Positions 48,768 through 57,130 of a stretch of DNA of 60,305 nt are shown one piece after another. Source of the DNA: a virus; the IMG/VR virus record IMGVR_UViG_3300044825_003095, positions 1 through 60,305 of that record; one strand, written 5' to 3'. The notes beneath the pieces are model-generated. The model was not told the origin of the DNA. It did not search any database and saw only the letters and a program-made list of their open reading frames with translations. Made by a program: the position numbers and the translations under genes. How positions within the stretch are numbered: the first letter of the stretch is position 1; each line of letters starts with the position of its first letter.

Positions 48768-49571
48768 CTACGGCTGCGGCAGGGCGTCCCAGTCCAGCAG
48801 CCACTCGACGCACAATCGCGTCTCCGCCTCGGCAGTTCCGGGCGGCACAAGTCCGTGCGACTCGGCGTCCTGCGTCCCGGCGCTCCACAGCCACAGGCGG
48901 TCCTCGGCGTGCCGCGCCCGAGACATGAACTCCCACTGCGTGAGCAACGGCTCGTTCCACTGGCCCAGCCGGTGCTGGCACACGACGAGCACGCGGGCAA
49001 GGTCGGGAAGGTGCCTCGCGGCCCACTCCATCGCCAGGCGGTCGCGGGCGTCCTCGATCGCCGTGTTGCCGACGTACTGGTCGTAGCCGCGCACGCACAC
49101 CCACCCCTGCATGCGGGAGAGCATCATGTGCCGCGCCCACCGCTCCTCGAGCTCGAGCAGCTCGGCGACCGTGGCCGTCAGCAGCGACTTCCACACCGTC
49201 CCGTCGCCGACCGGGAAGTACATCGGCACGTCGTCGATGGACCACTGCGCCAGCTTCGCGCCGGTGCGCATGCCGTCGTTCATGGAGAACGGGAGCATGA
49301 GCTCGTACAGCGCGGGCTCGTAGCCGGCCTGCGCCTTCGCCAGCGTCTCGTCCTCGCGGTCGATGAACGCAAGTTCGCCGCACGGGATCGACGACAGCGC
49401 CTCGGCCAGCTTGCCGACCTGCACGACGCCGCCGACCTTGAGGTTGTGCCAGTAGACCGCGCGGCCGAGGCGAACATCCACGCCGGAATCCCGCAACGGG
49501 TCGAACACCGCGCTCGGAACCAGCTTCGGAAGCTGGGCCTTGTCGAGCAGGTCCACGAACAGGGTTTTCAT
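48768..49571 (-). CDS. Hypothetical protein of the recombination module
   Basis: 267 residues from MKTLFVDLLDKAQLPKLVPS; the start overlaps the SbcC-like stop by 4 bp. Acidic, with WHNLKVGGVVQVGKLAEALS, SMNDGMRTGAKLAQW and WVCVRGYDQYVGNTAIEDAR. The coupling to the SMC-type ATPase suggests a partner protein, but no Mre11 phosphoesterase motifs are present. Confidence 0.8.
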   Translation of the reverse strand: MKTLFVDLLDKAQLPKLVPSAVFDPLRDSGVDVRLGRAVYWHNLKVGGVVQVGKLAEALSSIPCGELAFIDREDETLAKAQAGYEPALYELMLPFSMNDGMRTGAKLAQWSIDDVPMYFPVGDGTVWKSLLTATVAELLELEERWARHMMLSRMQGWVCVRGYDQYVGNTAIEDARDRLAMEWAARHLPDLARVLVVCQHRLGQWNEPLLTQWEFMSRARHAEDRLWLWSAGTQDAESHGLVPPGTAEAETRLCVEWLLDWDALPQP

Positions 49572-50815
49572 GGCGCCACCTCGCCGCCGACCAGCCGGCC
49601 CTCTCGGATCGTGAACCCGACATCCTCGCCGTTGGTCACGAGCTCCCGCCAGATCTGGATCCCGTGCTCCGCGGCCAGCTTCGTCAGTTGGGCGACCGTC
49701 GCGTCGTCGCACAGCGACCCGTCGCGGATGAACATGACCTGCGCGTTCGGGTTCAGCGCCATGCCGACGGCGACGCTCACCGCGATCTGCTCCGCGGTCG
49801 AGCACTGGTCGAGCGGCGTGCCGTGCAGCGTCGGCCCGGCCTGCGAGAACGCCAACCCGTCGATGGGGAGCGCCGACTTCGCGAGCCGGCGACGCACCGA
49901 ATCCTCGAGCAGCTCCATCTCCGAGGTCATGTCCTCCGACTGCGCCTCCAGCGCAGCGACGGACTTCGCAAGCGCGTCGCGCTCGTTGTTCTGCCGCACC
50001 TTCGCGTTGTGCGCCTCGATCTCGCGCATGCGCTCCTGGATCGCCGTCGTCTCGCTGGGCGGATCGCCCTTCGCGGCCTCCGTCGCCTCGCGGAGCTTCT
50101 GCTCGTGCTCCGCCAGCTCGCGCTCGACGCCGCTCAACGCCTGCTTGAGCCGCTCGACATCCTCCCGCGACTTCGTCACCAGCCGCGACACGGTGTCGCG
50201 CTGCCGGATGCGGTCGTCGTACTCGCGACGCGCGGCAGCCGCCTTCTCGATCGCATCCCGCATCGAGTCGGCGCTGAGCTCGGCGTCGGCTCCCGGATGC
50301 CGCGGCATCGCGTCGAGCCGGGCCTTCTCCGACTTCACCCGTCGGTTCACGTCGGTCCTGCGCTCGTACAGCTCCTTCACGTCGGCCTGGTGCTTCTCCA
50401 GGTCGATGCCGCCGAGCCGGGCCAGCACGGCGTTCTGGTTGGCGGGCTTGTCCGAGATGAACGACACCGGGTTGAACGTGCGGTCGCCGAACAACCGCTC
50501 CAGCGCCTCCTGCCCGCGGCCGACGGTCGTGCCGTCGATGGTCCGCACCTTGAGGTAGTAGTTGCCCGCCTCCGTCCACTTGCCGACGGCGCGGAGGCCC
50601 GGCACGTCGAGCTCGACCTCCGCCTCCTCCGCGCCTTCGTGGATCGGCTTCGACGGATGCGACCGCTTTCCGAACACGACTGCCTCGACCGCCTTGAACG
50701 CCGACGACTTGCCGGCGCCGTTGGGGCCGCTGATCGTGACGACCGGACCCTGCGGCCTGATCTCGAGGTCCGTGAGTCCCATGAAGTTCGTGACCTTCAA
50801 CCGTTCGATTGGCAC
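49568..50815 (-). CDS. SbcC/SMC-like ATPase
   Basis: 415 residues; GTG 50815 with GGTGAG in front. N-terminal MGLTDLEIRP and Walker A SGPNGAGKSS at about 29-38, a coiled-coil middle (about 170-290), then CSTAEQIAVSVAVGMAL in place of the ABC signature, Walker B-like AQVMFIRDGSLCDD, and a C-terminal strand pair. Acts on DNA ends with a nuclease partner in SbcCD-type complexes. Sits between RecT-side genes and the RuvC/IS110 pair. Confidence 0.85.
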   Translation of the reverse strand: MPIERLKVTNFMGLTDLEIRPQGPVVTISGPNGAGKSSAFKAVEAVVFGKRSHPSKPIHEGAEEAEVELDVPGLRAVGKWTEAGNYYLKVRTIDGTTVGRGQEALERLFGDRTFNPVSFISDKPANQNAVLARLGGIDLEKHQADVKELYERRTDVNRRVKSEKARLDAMPRHPGADAELSADSMRDAIEKAAAARREYDDRIRQRDTVSRLVTKSREDVERLKQALSGVERELAEHEQKLREATEAAKGDPPSETTAIQERMREIEAHNAKVRQNNERDALAKSVAALEAQSEDMTSEMELLEDSVRRRLAKSALPIDGLAFSQAGPTLHGTPLDQCSTAEQIAVSVAVGMALNPNAQVMFIRDGSLCDDATVAQLTKLAAEHGIQIWRELVTNGEDVGFTIREGRLVGGEVAP

Positions 50816-51252
50816 GCCTCACCGCCTTTTCTCTTGGATGCCGACGCGACGACCTGCTCGGCGTCGGCGTTGGACAGGACGAAGCCGAGCTCCTGCTCGA
50901 CCAACCTCTGAAACGCCTGGCACAGCTCCGGCTCGTACATCGGCCGCAGCCGATCGAGCATCTTCCCGGCCTTGCGACCCGCAGCCGCCACGTCGGTCGC
51001 CAGCGCCGGCCTGAGGCGCGGCCTGCCGATCCACCGGACGACGGGGCTGATCCTGTAGCGTCGCCACTCCGACTCGAGGCGGTCGGCCGCCGACCTGATC
51101 GCCGAACGGCCGACCGCCCGCTTCCGCTTGCAGTCCACGCGCTGCTGCTCGGCGGCGTCCTCGTACGACGTGGCGCTCATGGCCAGCCGCGTGTAGTGGC
51201 GGCGCACCCATTCCTCGAGCGCCGACTTGTCCTCCCGCTTGATCTGCGGCAT
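50797..51252 (-). CDS. Hypothetical protein of the recombination module
   Basis: 151 basic residues from MPQIKREDKSALEEWVRRHY; GGAGGCTGTAGGA precedes ATG 51252. Helical, with EPELCQAFQRLVEQELGFVL. Overlaps the SbcC-like start by 19 bp. Possibly DNA-binding by charge; family not recognised. Confidence 0.75.
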   Translation of the reverse strand: MPQIKREDKSALEEWVRRHYTRLAMSATSYEDAAEQQRVDCKRKRAVGRSAIRSAADRLESEWRRYRISPVVRWIGRPRLRPALATDVAAAGRKAGKMLDRLRPMYEPELCQAFQRLVEQELGFVLSNADAEQVVASASKRKGGEACQSNG

Positions 51253-51254
51253 TC

Positions 51255-52511
51255 CTACAGCCTCCAGTCCGGTGCGGCGATCTTCTCGGCGAACCTCGCC
51301 CACTTGGCGTCGTCGCGCATGTCGCGCGTCTCGATCTTGTGGTCGCCGAGGTAGTCGAGCACGGCCTCCTTCGCCGCCTCCGCGTTGTCGAACTTCCGCA
51401 CCTGCATGAACCGCTCGGCGGCGACGCCCAGCCGCTCGGTGAGCGTCTTGGCCGCGAGCAGCTTCTCCGCGACCTTGTTGCCGGACTCCGGCTTCGACTC
51501 CGTCGTCGGCGGCGCCTCGTCGGGCACCTCGGGCTCGGGAGCCGGGCCGCTCGCGGCCGGCGCCTGCGTCGCCACGACCTCTCGCGCCGCCTTCGTCTCG
51601 CGCACGCGACGCACCGTGCTCTCCGTCCGCGACTTCGGCGCGGCCTCCTGCTGCCCGGCGGCGTCGTCGTTCCGGTCGTCCTCGACCGCGCCTTCCTCCA
51701 TCGCCTCTCGCCCGCCGAGATCCTTGAGGTCGGCGCCGAGCTGCGCCGCGATCATCGCCGTGTCCACGCCGTCGCCGGACTCCTCGCCGTCGGACAGCGC
51801 GACGCCGAGCGACAGGTCGGGGGTCTGCGGCAGCCAGTTGCACATGCGACGCACGCCCGACTTGAGCATCATCGCGATCTCGTCGGTCGCCCACGCGGAC
51901 TTCTCCCGCTGCCACTCGGGCATCTTGGCGACGGCGCGCGCCTTGATGCCGTCGAGCTCGGCGCGGGTCAGGACGCGGAACGCCGTGCGCCCCGTCTTGA
52001 ACGTCGCGACGCAGTAGACGTGCGTGAGCTTCTCGATCACTCGCAGCGATCCGGTCGGCTCGTGCTCGATCGTCGGGTTGGAGCCGAGCATCACGCGGAA
52101 CCTGTCGCCCTCGAACACCGCGTACGGCTGGATCGTCTCCACCGTCCCGGTGCGGTAGGCGATCTCCATCAGCCCGCGGTAGCCGGGGATGAACTGCGCC
52201 TCGAGGATCTTGATCCACTTGTCGCCGCGCTTCTCGCTGCGGTTGAACGGGACCAGGTAGCCCTGGCCACCGATCCCCGTCGGGTCGAGCCCGAGCTGCG
52301 TCGCGGCCATCACGCTCGTCAGCACCGAGATCGGCGTGCAGTCGGCCAGCTTCGGCTGGCGAGACAGCAGCGCACCGACGATGCGCACCATCCGCTCGGC
52401 CGTCAGGTGCTTGCTCGCGACGGCCGCGAACGCGCCCTGCTTGGACTGCATGTACTTCACGAGCGCCGAAACCTTGCTCGGCGCCGGCGCCATCGGGACA
52501 GTCTCGCTCAT
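51255..52511 (-). CDS. recT: RecT single-strand annealing protein
   Basis: 418 residues; AGGAGACATGGA precedes ATG 52511. The core of about 240 residues carries the RecT signature: PKLADCTPISVLTSVMAATQ, LGLDPTGIGGQGYLVPFN, then LEAQFIPGYRGLMEIAYRTG and later MMLKSGVRRMCNWLPQTPDL. Longer than usual because of an acidic, Pro-rich linker (about 260-350) and a C-terminal helical domain. Anneals the single strands made by the exonuclease encoded just upstream. Confidence 0.92.
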   Translation of the reverse strand: MSETVPMAPAPSKVSALVKYMQSKQGAFAAVASKHLTAERMVRIVGALLSRQPKLADCTPISVLTSVMAATQLGLDPTGIGGQGYLVPFNRSEKRGDKWIKILEAQFIPGYRGLMEIAYRTGTVETIQPYAVFEGDRFRVMLGSNPTIEHEPTGSLRVIEKLTHVYCVATFKTGRTAFRVLTRAELDGIKARAVAKMPEWQREKSAWATDEIAMMLKSGVRRMCNWLPQTPDLSLGVALSDGEESGDGVDTAMIAAQLGADLKDLGGREAMEEGAVEDDRNDDAAGQQEAAPKSRTESTVRRVRETKAAREVVATQAPAASGPAPEPEVPDEAPPTTESKPESGNKVAEKLLAAKTLTERLGVAAERFMQVRKFDNAEAAKEAVLDYLGDHKIETRDMRDDAKWARFAEKIAAPDWRL

Positions 52512-53419
52512 TCCATGTCTCCTGGTTGGGTGACCTCGTCCGAATCATCGAATCGCGCCGTCAGCTCCTTGCTGAAGCGCCAGTTGGCCCGCTGGTGGCT
52601 CGACGCCTTCGTCACGAACTCCTTGCGGTTCACGGTCTTGAGCGTCACGCTCCCGACCGGGCTCTCCCCGGTGGTGGCGTCGCCCAGCGCCGCGTAGATC
52701 GCGGCCTCGGCGCGGTCCTTCCGCTGCTTCGCGGCCTTCGCCAGCGCCTTCGCCTCGGCGATCTCGACCATCAGCGCCTCCGGGATCGAAACCTTCTTGC
52801 CCTCCTGCCGCACGACGCGGCGGATGAAGTCGAGTCGCGGCGGCGCTCCGGGCGGCTCGACCCGCGCCTCGACGTACCTGGTCCAGAACTCCTCGGCCTC
52901 CTCGAGGATCATCCTCGCGAGATCCTCGTCGCGGCGAAGGCGGTACATGCGGTACCCGCGACCGCCGACCAGCGACGGCACGACGACGGTGTCGATGTCC
53001 GCGCACACCATCTGGGCGTGCGCCTGCACGATCACGCGCTCGGGCACCTGGTCCGTCTCGTCGTCGCCCCAGTAGTCCTCGTCCAGCGCCGGACCGACGA
53101 TCCCGTGCGTCTTGCCCTCCACGCCGATCGCCAGCTTCCTGCACAGCCCGTCGAGGTTCGCGGCGAGAACCTGCCCGGTGTCGCAGTACACGTTGCGCTC
53201 GACATCCTCGCCGAGACGGTCCTCCGCGTACGCGACGAGAGACTCCTCGAGCGCGTTGCCGGCCCGCGTCGCGACCGTGCCCTTGTCCTCGATGTCATAG
53301 ACCTTGCTGGCCCACACCTCCCTCGGCGACACGTTCGCCATCAGGCCGAGGATCGCCGGCATGTCCGACGCCCCGATCCGAAATCTCCGCGCCGCCCGTT
53401 GTTCCGGGGTGATTGGCAT
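52508..53419 (-). CDS. YqaJ-family viral exonuclease
   Basis: 303 residues; AAGGAGCGAAGCACA precedes ATG 53419. RRFRIGASDMPAILGLMANV is the characteristic YqaJ start; ALEESL, LAANLDGL, GVEGKTHG (ExK) and VIVQAHAQM supply the PD-(D/E)xK nuclease residues. A long helical C-terminal part follows. Produces 3' tails for RecT. First gene of an operon driven by the promoter at 53449-53477. Confidence 0.92.
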   Translation of the reverse strand: MPITPEQRAARRFRIGASDMPAILGLMANVSPREVWASKVYDIEDKGTVATRAGNALEESLVAYAEDRLGEDVERNVYCDTGQVLAANLDGLCRKLAIGVEGKTHGIVGPALDEDYWGDDETDQVPERVIVQAHAQMVCADIDTVVVPSLVGGRGYRMYRLRRDEDLARMILEEAEEFWTRYVEARVEPPGAPPRLDFIRRVVRQEGKKVSIPEALMVEIAEAKALAKAAKQRKDRAEAAIYAALGDATTGESPVGSVTLKTVNRKEFVTKASSHQRANWRFSKELTARFDDSDEVTQPGDME

Positions 53420-53909
53420 TGTGCTTCGCTCCTTTGCGTGACTGTGCGATATTATCGCATAGTCGCTCGTTCGTCAAGTGGCGGCGTGGATCCACGATGG
53501 ATTCCACCGTCGCCGCCTCGAGCGACGACGGGCCGCGATACAGCCCTTCCAGCATGTCGGTGAACGCCGCGAGCTGGCCGTCGGCCATCGCCTTCGACAC
53601 CAGCATGTCCACCCGCTTGCGCCTGGCGCCGCGACGCGGCCGGCTCCCGAGCAGCGCGACGATCCGCGACACGTCCCAGCACGACAGCAGGCCGAGGTCC
53701 GGCCTCGCGTCGTCCACCGGACGCGGCACGATCGACAGGAGATCGCACGCGCCGAGCACCGTCTCGACCTTCTCTCCGACCGCCTCCGACACCTCGAGCA
53801 CCGTCCACACCCACAGCAGCGGGTTGGGTACGGACTCCTCCGTCCACGCCAGGTCGGCGTGCCGCTTCCCGGCAACCAGCCGCATCGCCCAGCGCCGGTC
53901 ACATGGCAT
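53295..53909 (-). CDS. Hypothetical protein with long overlap into the exonuclease gene
   Basis: 204 residues from MPCDRRWAMRLVAGKRHADL, helical, with a conserved-looking body to about residue 150 (RRKRVDMLVSKAMADGQLAA). The last 41 codons overlap the exonuclease gene by 125 bp in another frame, and the exonuclease promoter lies inside this gene, so the C-terminal tail is probably a later extension or the product of a frameshift. Function unknown. Confidence 0.65.
   Translation of the reverse strand: MPCDRRWAMRLVAGKRHADLAWTEESVPNPLLWVWTVLEVSEAVGEKVETVLGACDLLSIVPRPVDDARPDLGLLSCWDVSRIVALLGSRPRRGARRKRVDMLVSKAMADGQLAAFTDMLEGLYRGPSSLEAATVESIVDPRRHLTNERLCDNIAQSRKGAKHNANHPGTTGGAEISDRGVGHAGDPRPDGERVAEGGVGQQGL
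53449..53477 (-). promoter_or_regulatory. Promoter of the exonuclease/RecT operon
   Basis: Minus strand: TTGACG (53477-53472), 17-bp spacer, TAATAT (53454-53449). The -10 lies within the palindrome GCGATA-T-TATCGC, a possible operator. The same TAATAT box is used by the tRNA promoter. Confidence 0.85.
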
Positions 53910-54270
53910 ATAGAACCGGCACCCCCGCCGCCTTCGCCTTGCGGACCATGTCCTCGGTCCCGGCGCCGCCCTCGAACGCGACGACGAGATGCGGCTTGAA
54001 CGACCCGAGCATCCGCGCGTTCCGCATCGGACCCGCCGCCCTTCCGTACCTCGCCCACTCCGCGTTGAACGGCTCGCGAGGCACGTTGGCCTCCTCCGCC
54101 CACCGATCGGCCAGCGAGTCGGCGCCGTCGGCGTTGCCGTGCGCGATGCGGACGGACCGGCCCTCGTCGGCGCACTTCACCGCGATCTCCGTGAGCGTGC
54201 GGTTCAGCAGCAGCGCGTCGTTGAACCTCCGCCCGCCGCACACCAGCACTCGGTATGGATGCTGTGGCAT
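53899..54270 (-). CDS. SLOG-fold protein (YspA/DUF2493-like)
   Basis: 123 residues. YRVLVCGGRRFNDALLLNRT, AHGNADGADSLADRWAEEAN and HLVVAFEGGAGTEDMVRKAK are the nucleotide-binding signatures of the cpYpsA/YspA branch of the SLOG superfamily. Members bind ADP-ribose- or nucleotide-like ligands and are common in phages. GGAGTGACC precedes ATG 54270. A role in defence signalling is possible but unproven. Confidence 0.85.
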   Translation of the reverse strand: MPQHPYRVLVCGGRRFNDALLLNRTLTEIAVKCADEGRSVRIAHGNADGADSLADRWAEEANVPREPFNAEWARYGRAAGPMRNARMLGSFKPHLVVAFEGGAGTEDMVRKAKAAGVPVLYAM

Positions 54271-54272
54271 GG

Positions 54273-54626
54273 TCACTCCGAGCACGAGTGGCTTTCCGGG
54301 CACGCCGTGTGCCCCGCGCATCGCTTGCCGCCCATGCAGAACGTCGGGCAGTCGGTCGCCGTCCCGATCCTCGGGTTCGCTGGATACGGAAGCCGTCGAA
54401 CCGCCGTCACCTCGTTCTGGATCAGCGTCCCGGCGATCTCCTTCGCCCGCTCGGCGCTCGGCGCCTCGACGCATGCGCCCTCGCGCCCCTCGAAGTCCAC
54501 CCACCACGGCACGGGAGCCGGTGGCTTCTCCCGGACATCCTTGAGGCATCCCAGGCAGTAGTCGCGGCTCAGCATCAGCAGCCCGCCACAGCCGGGGCAA
54601 CGTCGCTCGGTCATCGTCTCAGGCAT
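54273..54626 (-). CDS. Zinc-ribbon protein
   Basis: 117 residues; GGAGGGCGCCA precedes ATG 54626. RRCPGCGGLLMLSRDYCLGC is a treble-clef zinc ribbon; the second half has TDCPTFCMGGKRCAGHTACP, another metal-binding cluster. Overlaps the sliding-clamp gene by 8 bp. Role unknown. Confidence 0.8.
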   Translation of the reverse strand: MPETMTERRCPGCGGLLMLSRDYCLGCLKDVREKPPAPVPWWVDFEGREGACVEAPSAERAKEIAGTLIQNEVTAVRRLPYPANPRIGTATDCPTFCMGGKRCAGHTACPESHSCSE

Positions 54627-55764
54627 TGGCGCCCTCCTTCGGCATCGCCATCTTCCCGATCACGTACTGCGTCCCGTTGCCGAACACCATCCGCAGCAGG
54701 TTCGGGGCGCCGCACTCGATCTTGATCTCCGCGTCGCCGGCGTCGCATGCGTTGATGGCGCCGATCAGGCTCGCCGGGTTCACCGAGAACCTGATCGGAG
54801 GCCCGTCGACCTTGGCCTCCAGCTCCACGGCCGACTCGCCGACGGCGTCTGACCGGCTCGACACCACCAGGCGTCCATCCTGGACGTCCACGATTGCGCC
54901 AGACGAGCGCGCCGGGTCGGCCATCAGCGACGCCAGCCGCATGGCCGTGTCCAGCCGGGCGGCTCCCACGGTCACCGCAGGGGCGGCCTGCGCCACGAAC
55001 AGCGACTCGATCGCCGGCACGCGCGCCGCCACCAGCGAGCTCCACAACGTCGCCCGGCCAGCCCGCATCACGAAGCCGACGTGATTCCCGCCGAACAACA
55101 CCTGCATGTCGCCGTCGCCGTCGAGCATCCGCAGCACGGCGTCCACCGCCTTCGGGGGCACGATCGCACGGTGCGATCCGCGAACGTCGCAGACGCCCTC
55201 CGCCGTCGACCGGCCGAACACCCGGCCGTTCCCGGCGGTCGCCGTCAACGCGAACCCGTGGGCGTCCAGCACCGTCCCGACGATCGTCTCCCGGCCCTCG
55301 AGGTCCGTCATCGCGACACCCGTCTCCGTCAGCAGGCGGCGCATCGACACCTGGCCGACGTCCATCGTCGCGCTGCTCGCCGCAGGAACCGCCATCGGCA
55401 CGAACCTGCTCGCCGGCTGCGCCATGAGCCGGAACGTGGCGCCGCCGCCCTTCACGGTCAGCCGCTTGTCGTCGAGCTCGATGCGCAGCGTCTCCGCCTC
55501 GAACGACTGCACGACCGACAGCAGCGTCCCCACCGGGACGAACGTCGAACCCTCGCCGAGCAGCTCGAACCGCTCGAGTTGGATGCTCGCGGCCATCTCG
55601 TTGCCCGTCGCCCGAACGACCGCCGTCTCGGATGCCTGGCTCGTCTCGAGCAGCACGCACCGCTCGTCCGCCTGCAACAGCTTCGACCGCACCACCGGCG
55701 CCATCGCCGCCAGCGCCTCCGCCAGCTCCCGCACGTCGCACTTGAGCATTCCAAGCTCGCCCAT
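54619..55764 (-). CDS. DnaN-like DNA sliding clamp
   Basis: 381 residues from MGELGMLKCDVRELAEALAA, near the length of bacterial beta clamps (about 366). Three similar domains are visible. Characteristic segments are ALAAMAPVVRSKLLQADERC near the start, GTLLSVVQSFEAETLRIELD, HRAIVPPKAVDAVLRMLDGD in the middle, LWSSLVAARVPAIESLFVAQ, and a C-terminal GAPNLLRMVFGNGTQYVIGK. The usual final M-P-(M/L)R-L is replaced by KMAMPKEGANA. ATG 55764 is chosen for AAAGGTGG 8 nt upstream. A clamp tethers DNA polymerase III; no phage polymerase is present, so it probably serves the host enzyme or competes with the host clamp. Confidence 0.85.
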   Translation of the reverse strand: MGELGMLKCDVRELAEALAAMAPVVRSKLLQADERCVLLETSQASETAVVRATGNEMAASIQLERFELLGEGSTFVPVGTLLSVVQSFEAETLRIELDDKRLTVKGGGATFRLMAQPASRFVPMAVPAASSATMDVGQVSMRRLLTETGVAMTDLEGRETIVGTVLDAHGFALTATAGNGRVFGRSTAEGVCDVRGSHRAIVPPKAVDAVLRMLDGDGDMQVLFGGNHVGFVMRAGRATLWSSLVAARVPAIESLFVAQAAPAVTVGAARLDTAMRLASLMADPARSSGAIVDVQDGRLVVSSRSDAVGESAVELEAKVDGPPIRFSVNPASLIGAINACDAGDAEIKIECGAPNLLRMVFGNGTQYVIGKMAMPKEGANA

Positions 55765-55768
55765 GCCG

Positions 55769-56005
55769 TCAACCACCTTTCTCATCTTCGGTGAACTCGA
55801 TCGTGACCTTCGCACGCAACGCGGATCCGACCGACCCCTTCGTCGATCTCTCGCATGCGTCCACGACAACCTGCGCCTGCGCCCTGGTCTGATACAGCAA
55901 CCCGAACGCGCCGCTCTTGCCGCACTGCGGCAGAATCGTTCCCCCTCCCTTCCTCAGAACCCGCGGAACCCACGCATTCACGACCACCTTCGGATACTTG
56001 CTCAA
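55769..56005 (-). CDS. Small basic protein
   Basis: 78 residues from a TTG at 56005 with AGGAGCCGAGTA in front (MSKYPKVVVNAWVPRVLRKG). Strand-rich, basic. Ends 4 bp before the clamp start; coupled expression suggests a replication role. No family recognised. Confidence 0.7.
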   Translation of the reverse strand: MSKYPKVVVNAWVPRVLRKGGGTILPQCGKSGAFGLLYQTRAQAQVVVDACERSTKGSVGSALRAKVTIEFTEDEKGG

Positions 56006-56024
56006 TACTCGGCTCCTCGTAGAT

Positions 56025-57071
56025 TCAAGCAGTCAGCTCAGCGCAGAGAACGCGGAACGCATGCGCCGCCGCCAGAGGGCAAACGCCGTTGCCGGCGAGT
56101 CGGAGAGCGTCACGACGGGCCAGCCCATGAGAAGGAAAACGAACTGCGGGTTTAGGCGCCGGCGGTCGCATGGCCTTTGCCAAGGCTGCGCGAATCTCCG
56201 GTTGCGGGCGCCCCAGTATCGAATGGTCCAGCAATCCAGCAGAAACCGCGTGCGCGGCGTAGAGATCGACGCGCGAGTGAGCCGGCGCAAGGTCCGGGCG
56301 CTCGGAAATGAGCGAGTGCCATGCGTCGACGTCTCCGGGGCCCGGAGGAAAGAGAGGCAGTGCTCCGCCTGTCCCGCCAGCAACAGCTCCCCGCTCCGCT
56401 CGTTTCCTCTGCACACCGATCCGGCCATCGCCGTTGCCGCCGCCGGCGTGCACCACTGCTGCGCTTCCCGACCAAGGCATCGGCCGCCGCCAGCCGGGTT
56501 CATCGCATTCGCTTCGGACCTCGGATTCGTGTCGTGGGACATCGGTGTCGCCCATGATTGCGAGGCAGAACAGCCGCTCTCGTCTGTGCGGCGCGCCGAC
56601 TTCCTCCGCAGTGAACAGGCCCGCCGCAACTCGATAGCCCATGCCTTGAAGCTCTCGGGCGACGACGTCGAATCCGAGTCCAAGATGGCCGGGGACGTTC
56701 TCGAGGAAAACACACTGAGCTGCCGACTCCCGAACGACACGCGCGACGTGCGGCCACAGGTGGCGAGGATCGTCCGCGCCCCTGCGCTTTCCTGCGAGGG
56801 AGAACGGCTGGCACGGGTAGCCCGCAGTGACGAGATCCACGATTCCACGCCACGGGCGGCCGTCGAAGGTTCGCAGATCGCTCCACACAGGGAAGCGATC
56901 GACGCATCCCTCGCGCATCGCCCACGCCAGGTACGCGCAGGCGCCGGCTTCCCACTCAACCCCGCAGACGACGCGAGCGCCGGGAACGGCCAGCTCGACG
57001 CCGAGGTCGAGCCCAGCGCCTCCGGTGCAGAGTGAGAGCACGTTGAAGGGGAGATGATCCACATTGTTCAC
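56025..57071 (-). CDS. C5-cytosine DNA methyltransferase
   Basis: 348 residues. Motif I LSLCTGGAGLDLGVELA, motif IV GYPCQPFSLAGKRRG with catalytic Cys 87, motif VI LENVPGHL, motif VIII APHRRERLF, and motif X LAGNGVCPLAAAHAFR. The variable target-recognition region (about 190-300) is Pro- and Gly-rich. GTG 57071 overlaps the stop of a 20-codon ORF. Expected to methylate phage DNA against host restriction. Confidence 0.92.
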   Translation of the reverse strand: MNNVDHLPFNVLSLCTGGAGLDLGVELAVPGARVVCGVEWEAGACAYLAWAMREGCVDRFPVWSDLRTFDGRPWRGIVDLVTAGYPCQPFSLAGKRRGADDPRHLWPHVARVVRESAAQCVFLENVPGHLGLGFDVVARELQGMGYRVAAGLFTAEEVGAPHRRERLFCLAIMGDTDVPRHESEVRSECDEPGWRRPMPWSGSAAVVHAGGGNGDGRIGVQRKRAERGAVAGGTGGALPLFPPGPGDVDAWHSLISERPDLAPAHSRVDLYAAHAVSAGLLDHSILGRPQPEIRAALAKAMRPPAPKPAVRFPSHGLARRDALRLAGNGVCPLAAAHAFRVLCAELTA

Positions 57072-57130
57072 TTCACCCCCAATGCGTCGAGCGAGGCGGC
57101 GAGGATGTCCGCGTAGTCGTCAGCTTGCAT
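57068..57130 (-). CDS. 20-residue coupling ORF before the methyltransferase
   Basis: ATG 57130 with AAGGAACCTACCG encodes MQADDYADILAASLDALGVK and ends in GTGA, which is also the methyltransferase start. Likely a translational-coupling peptide. Confidence 0.5.
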   Translation of the reverse strand: MQADDYADILAASLDALGVK

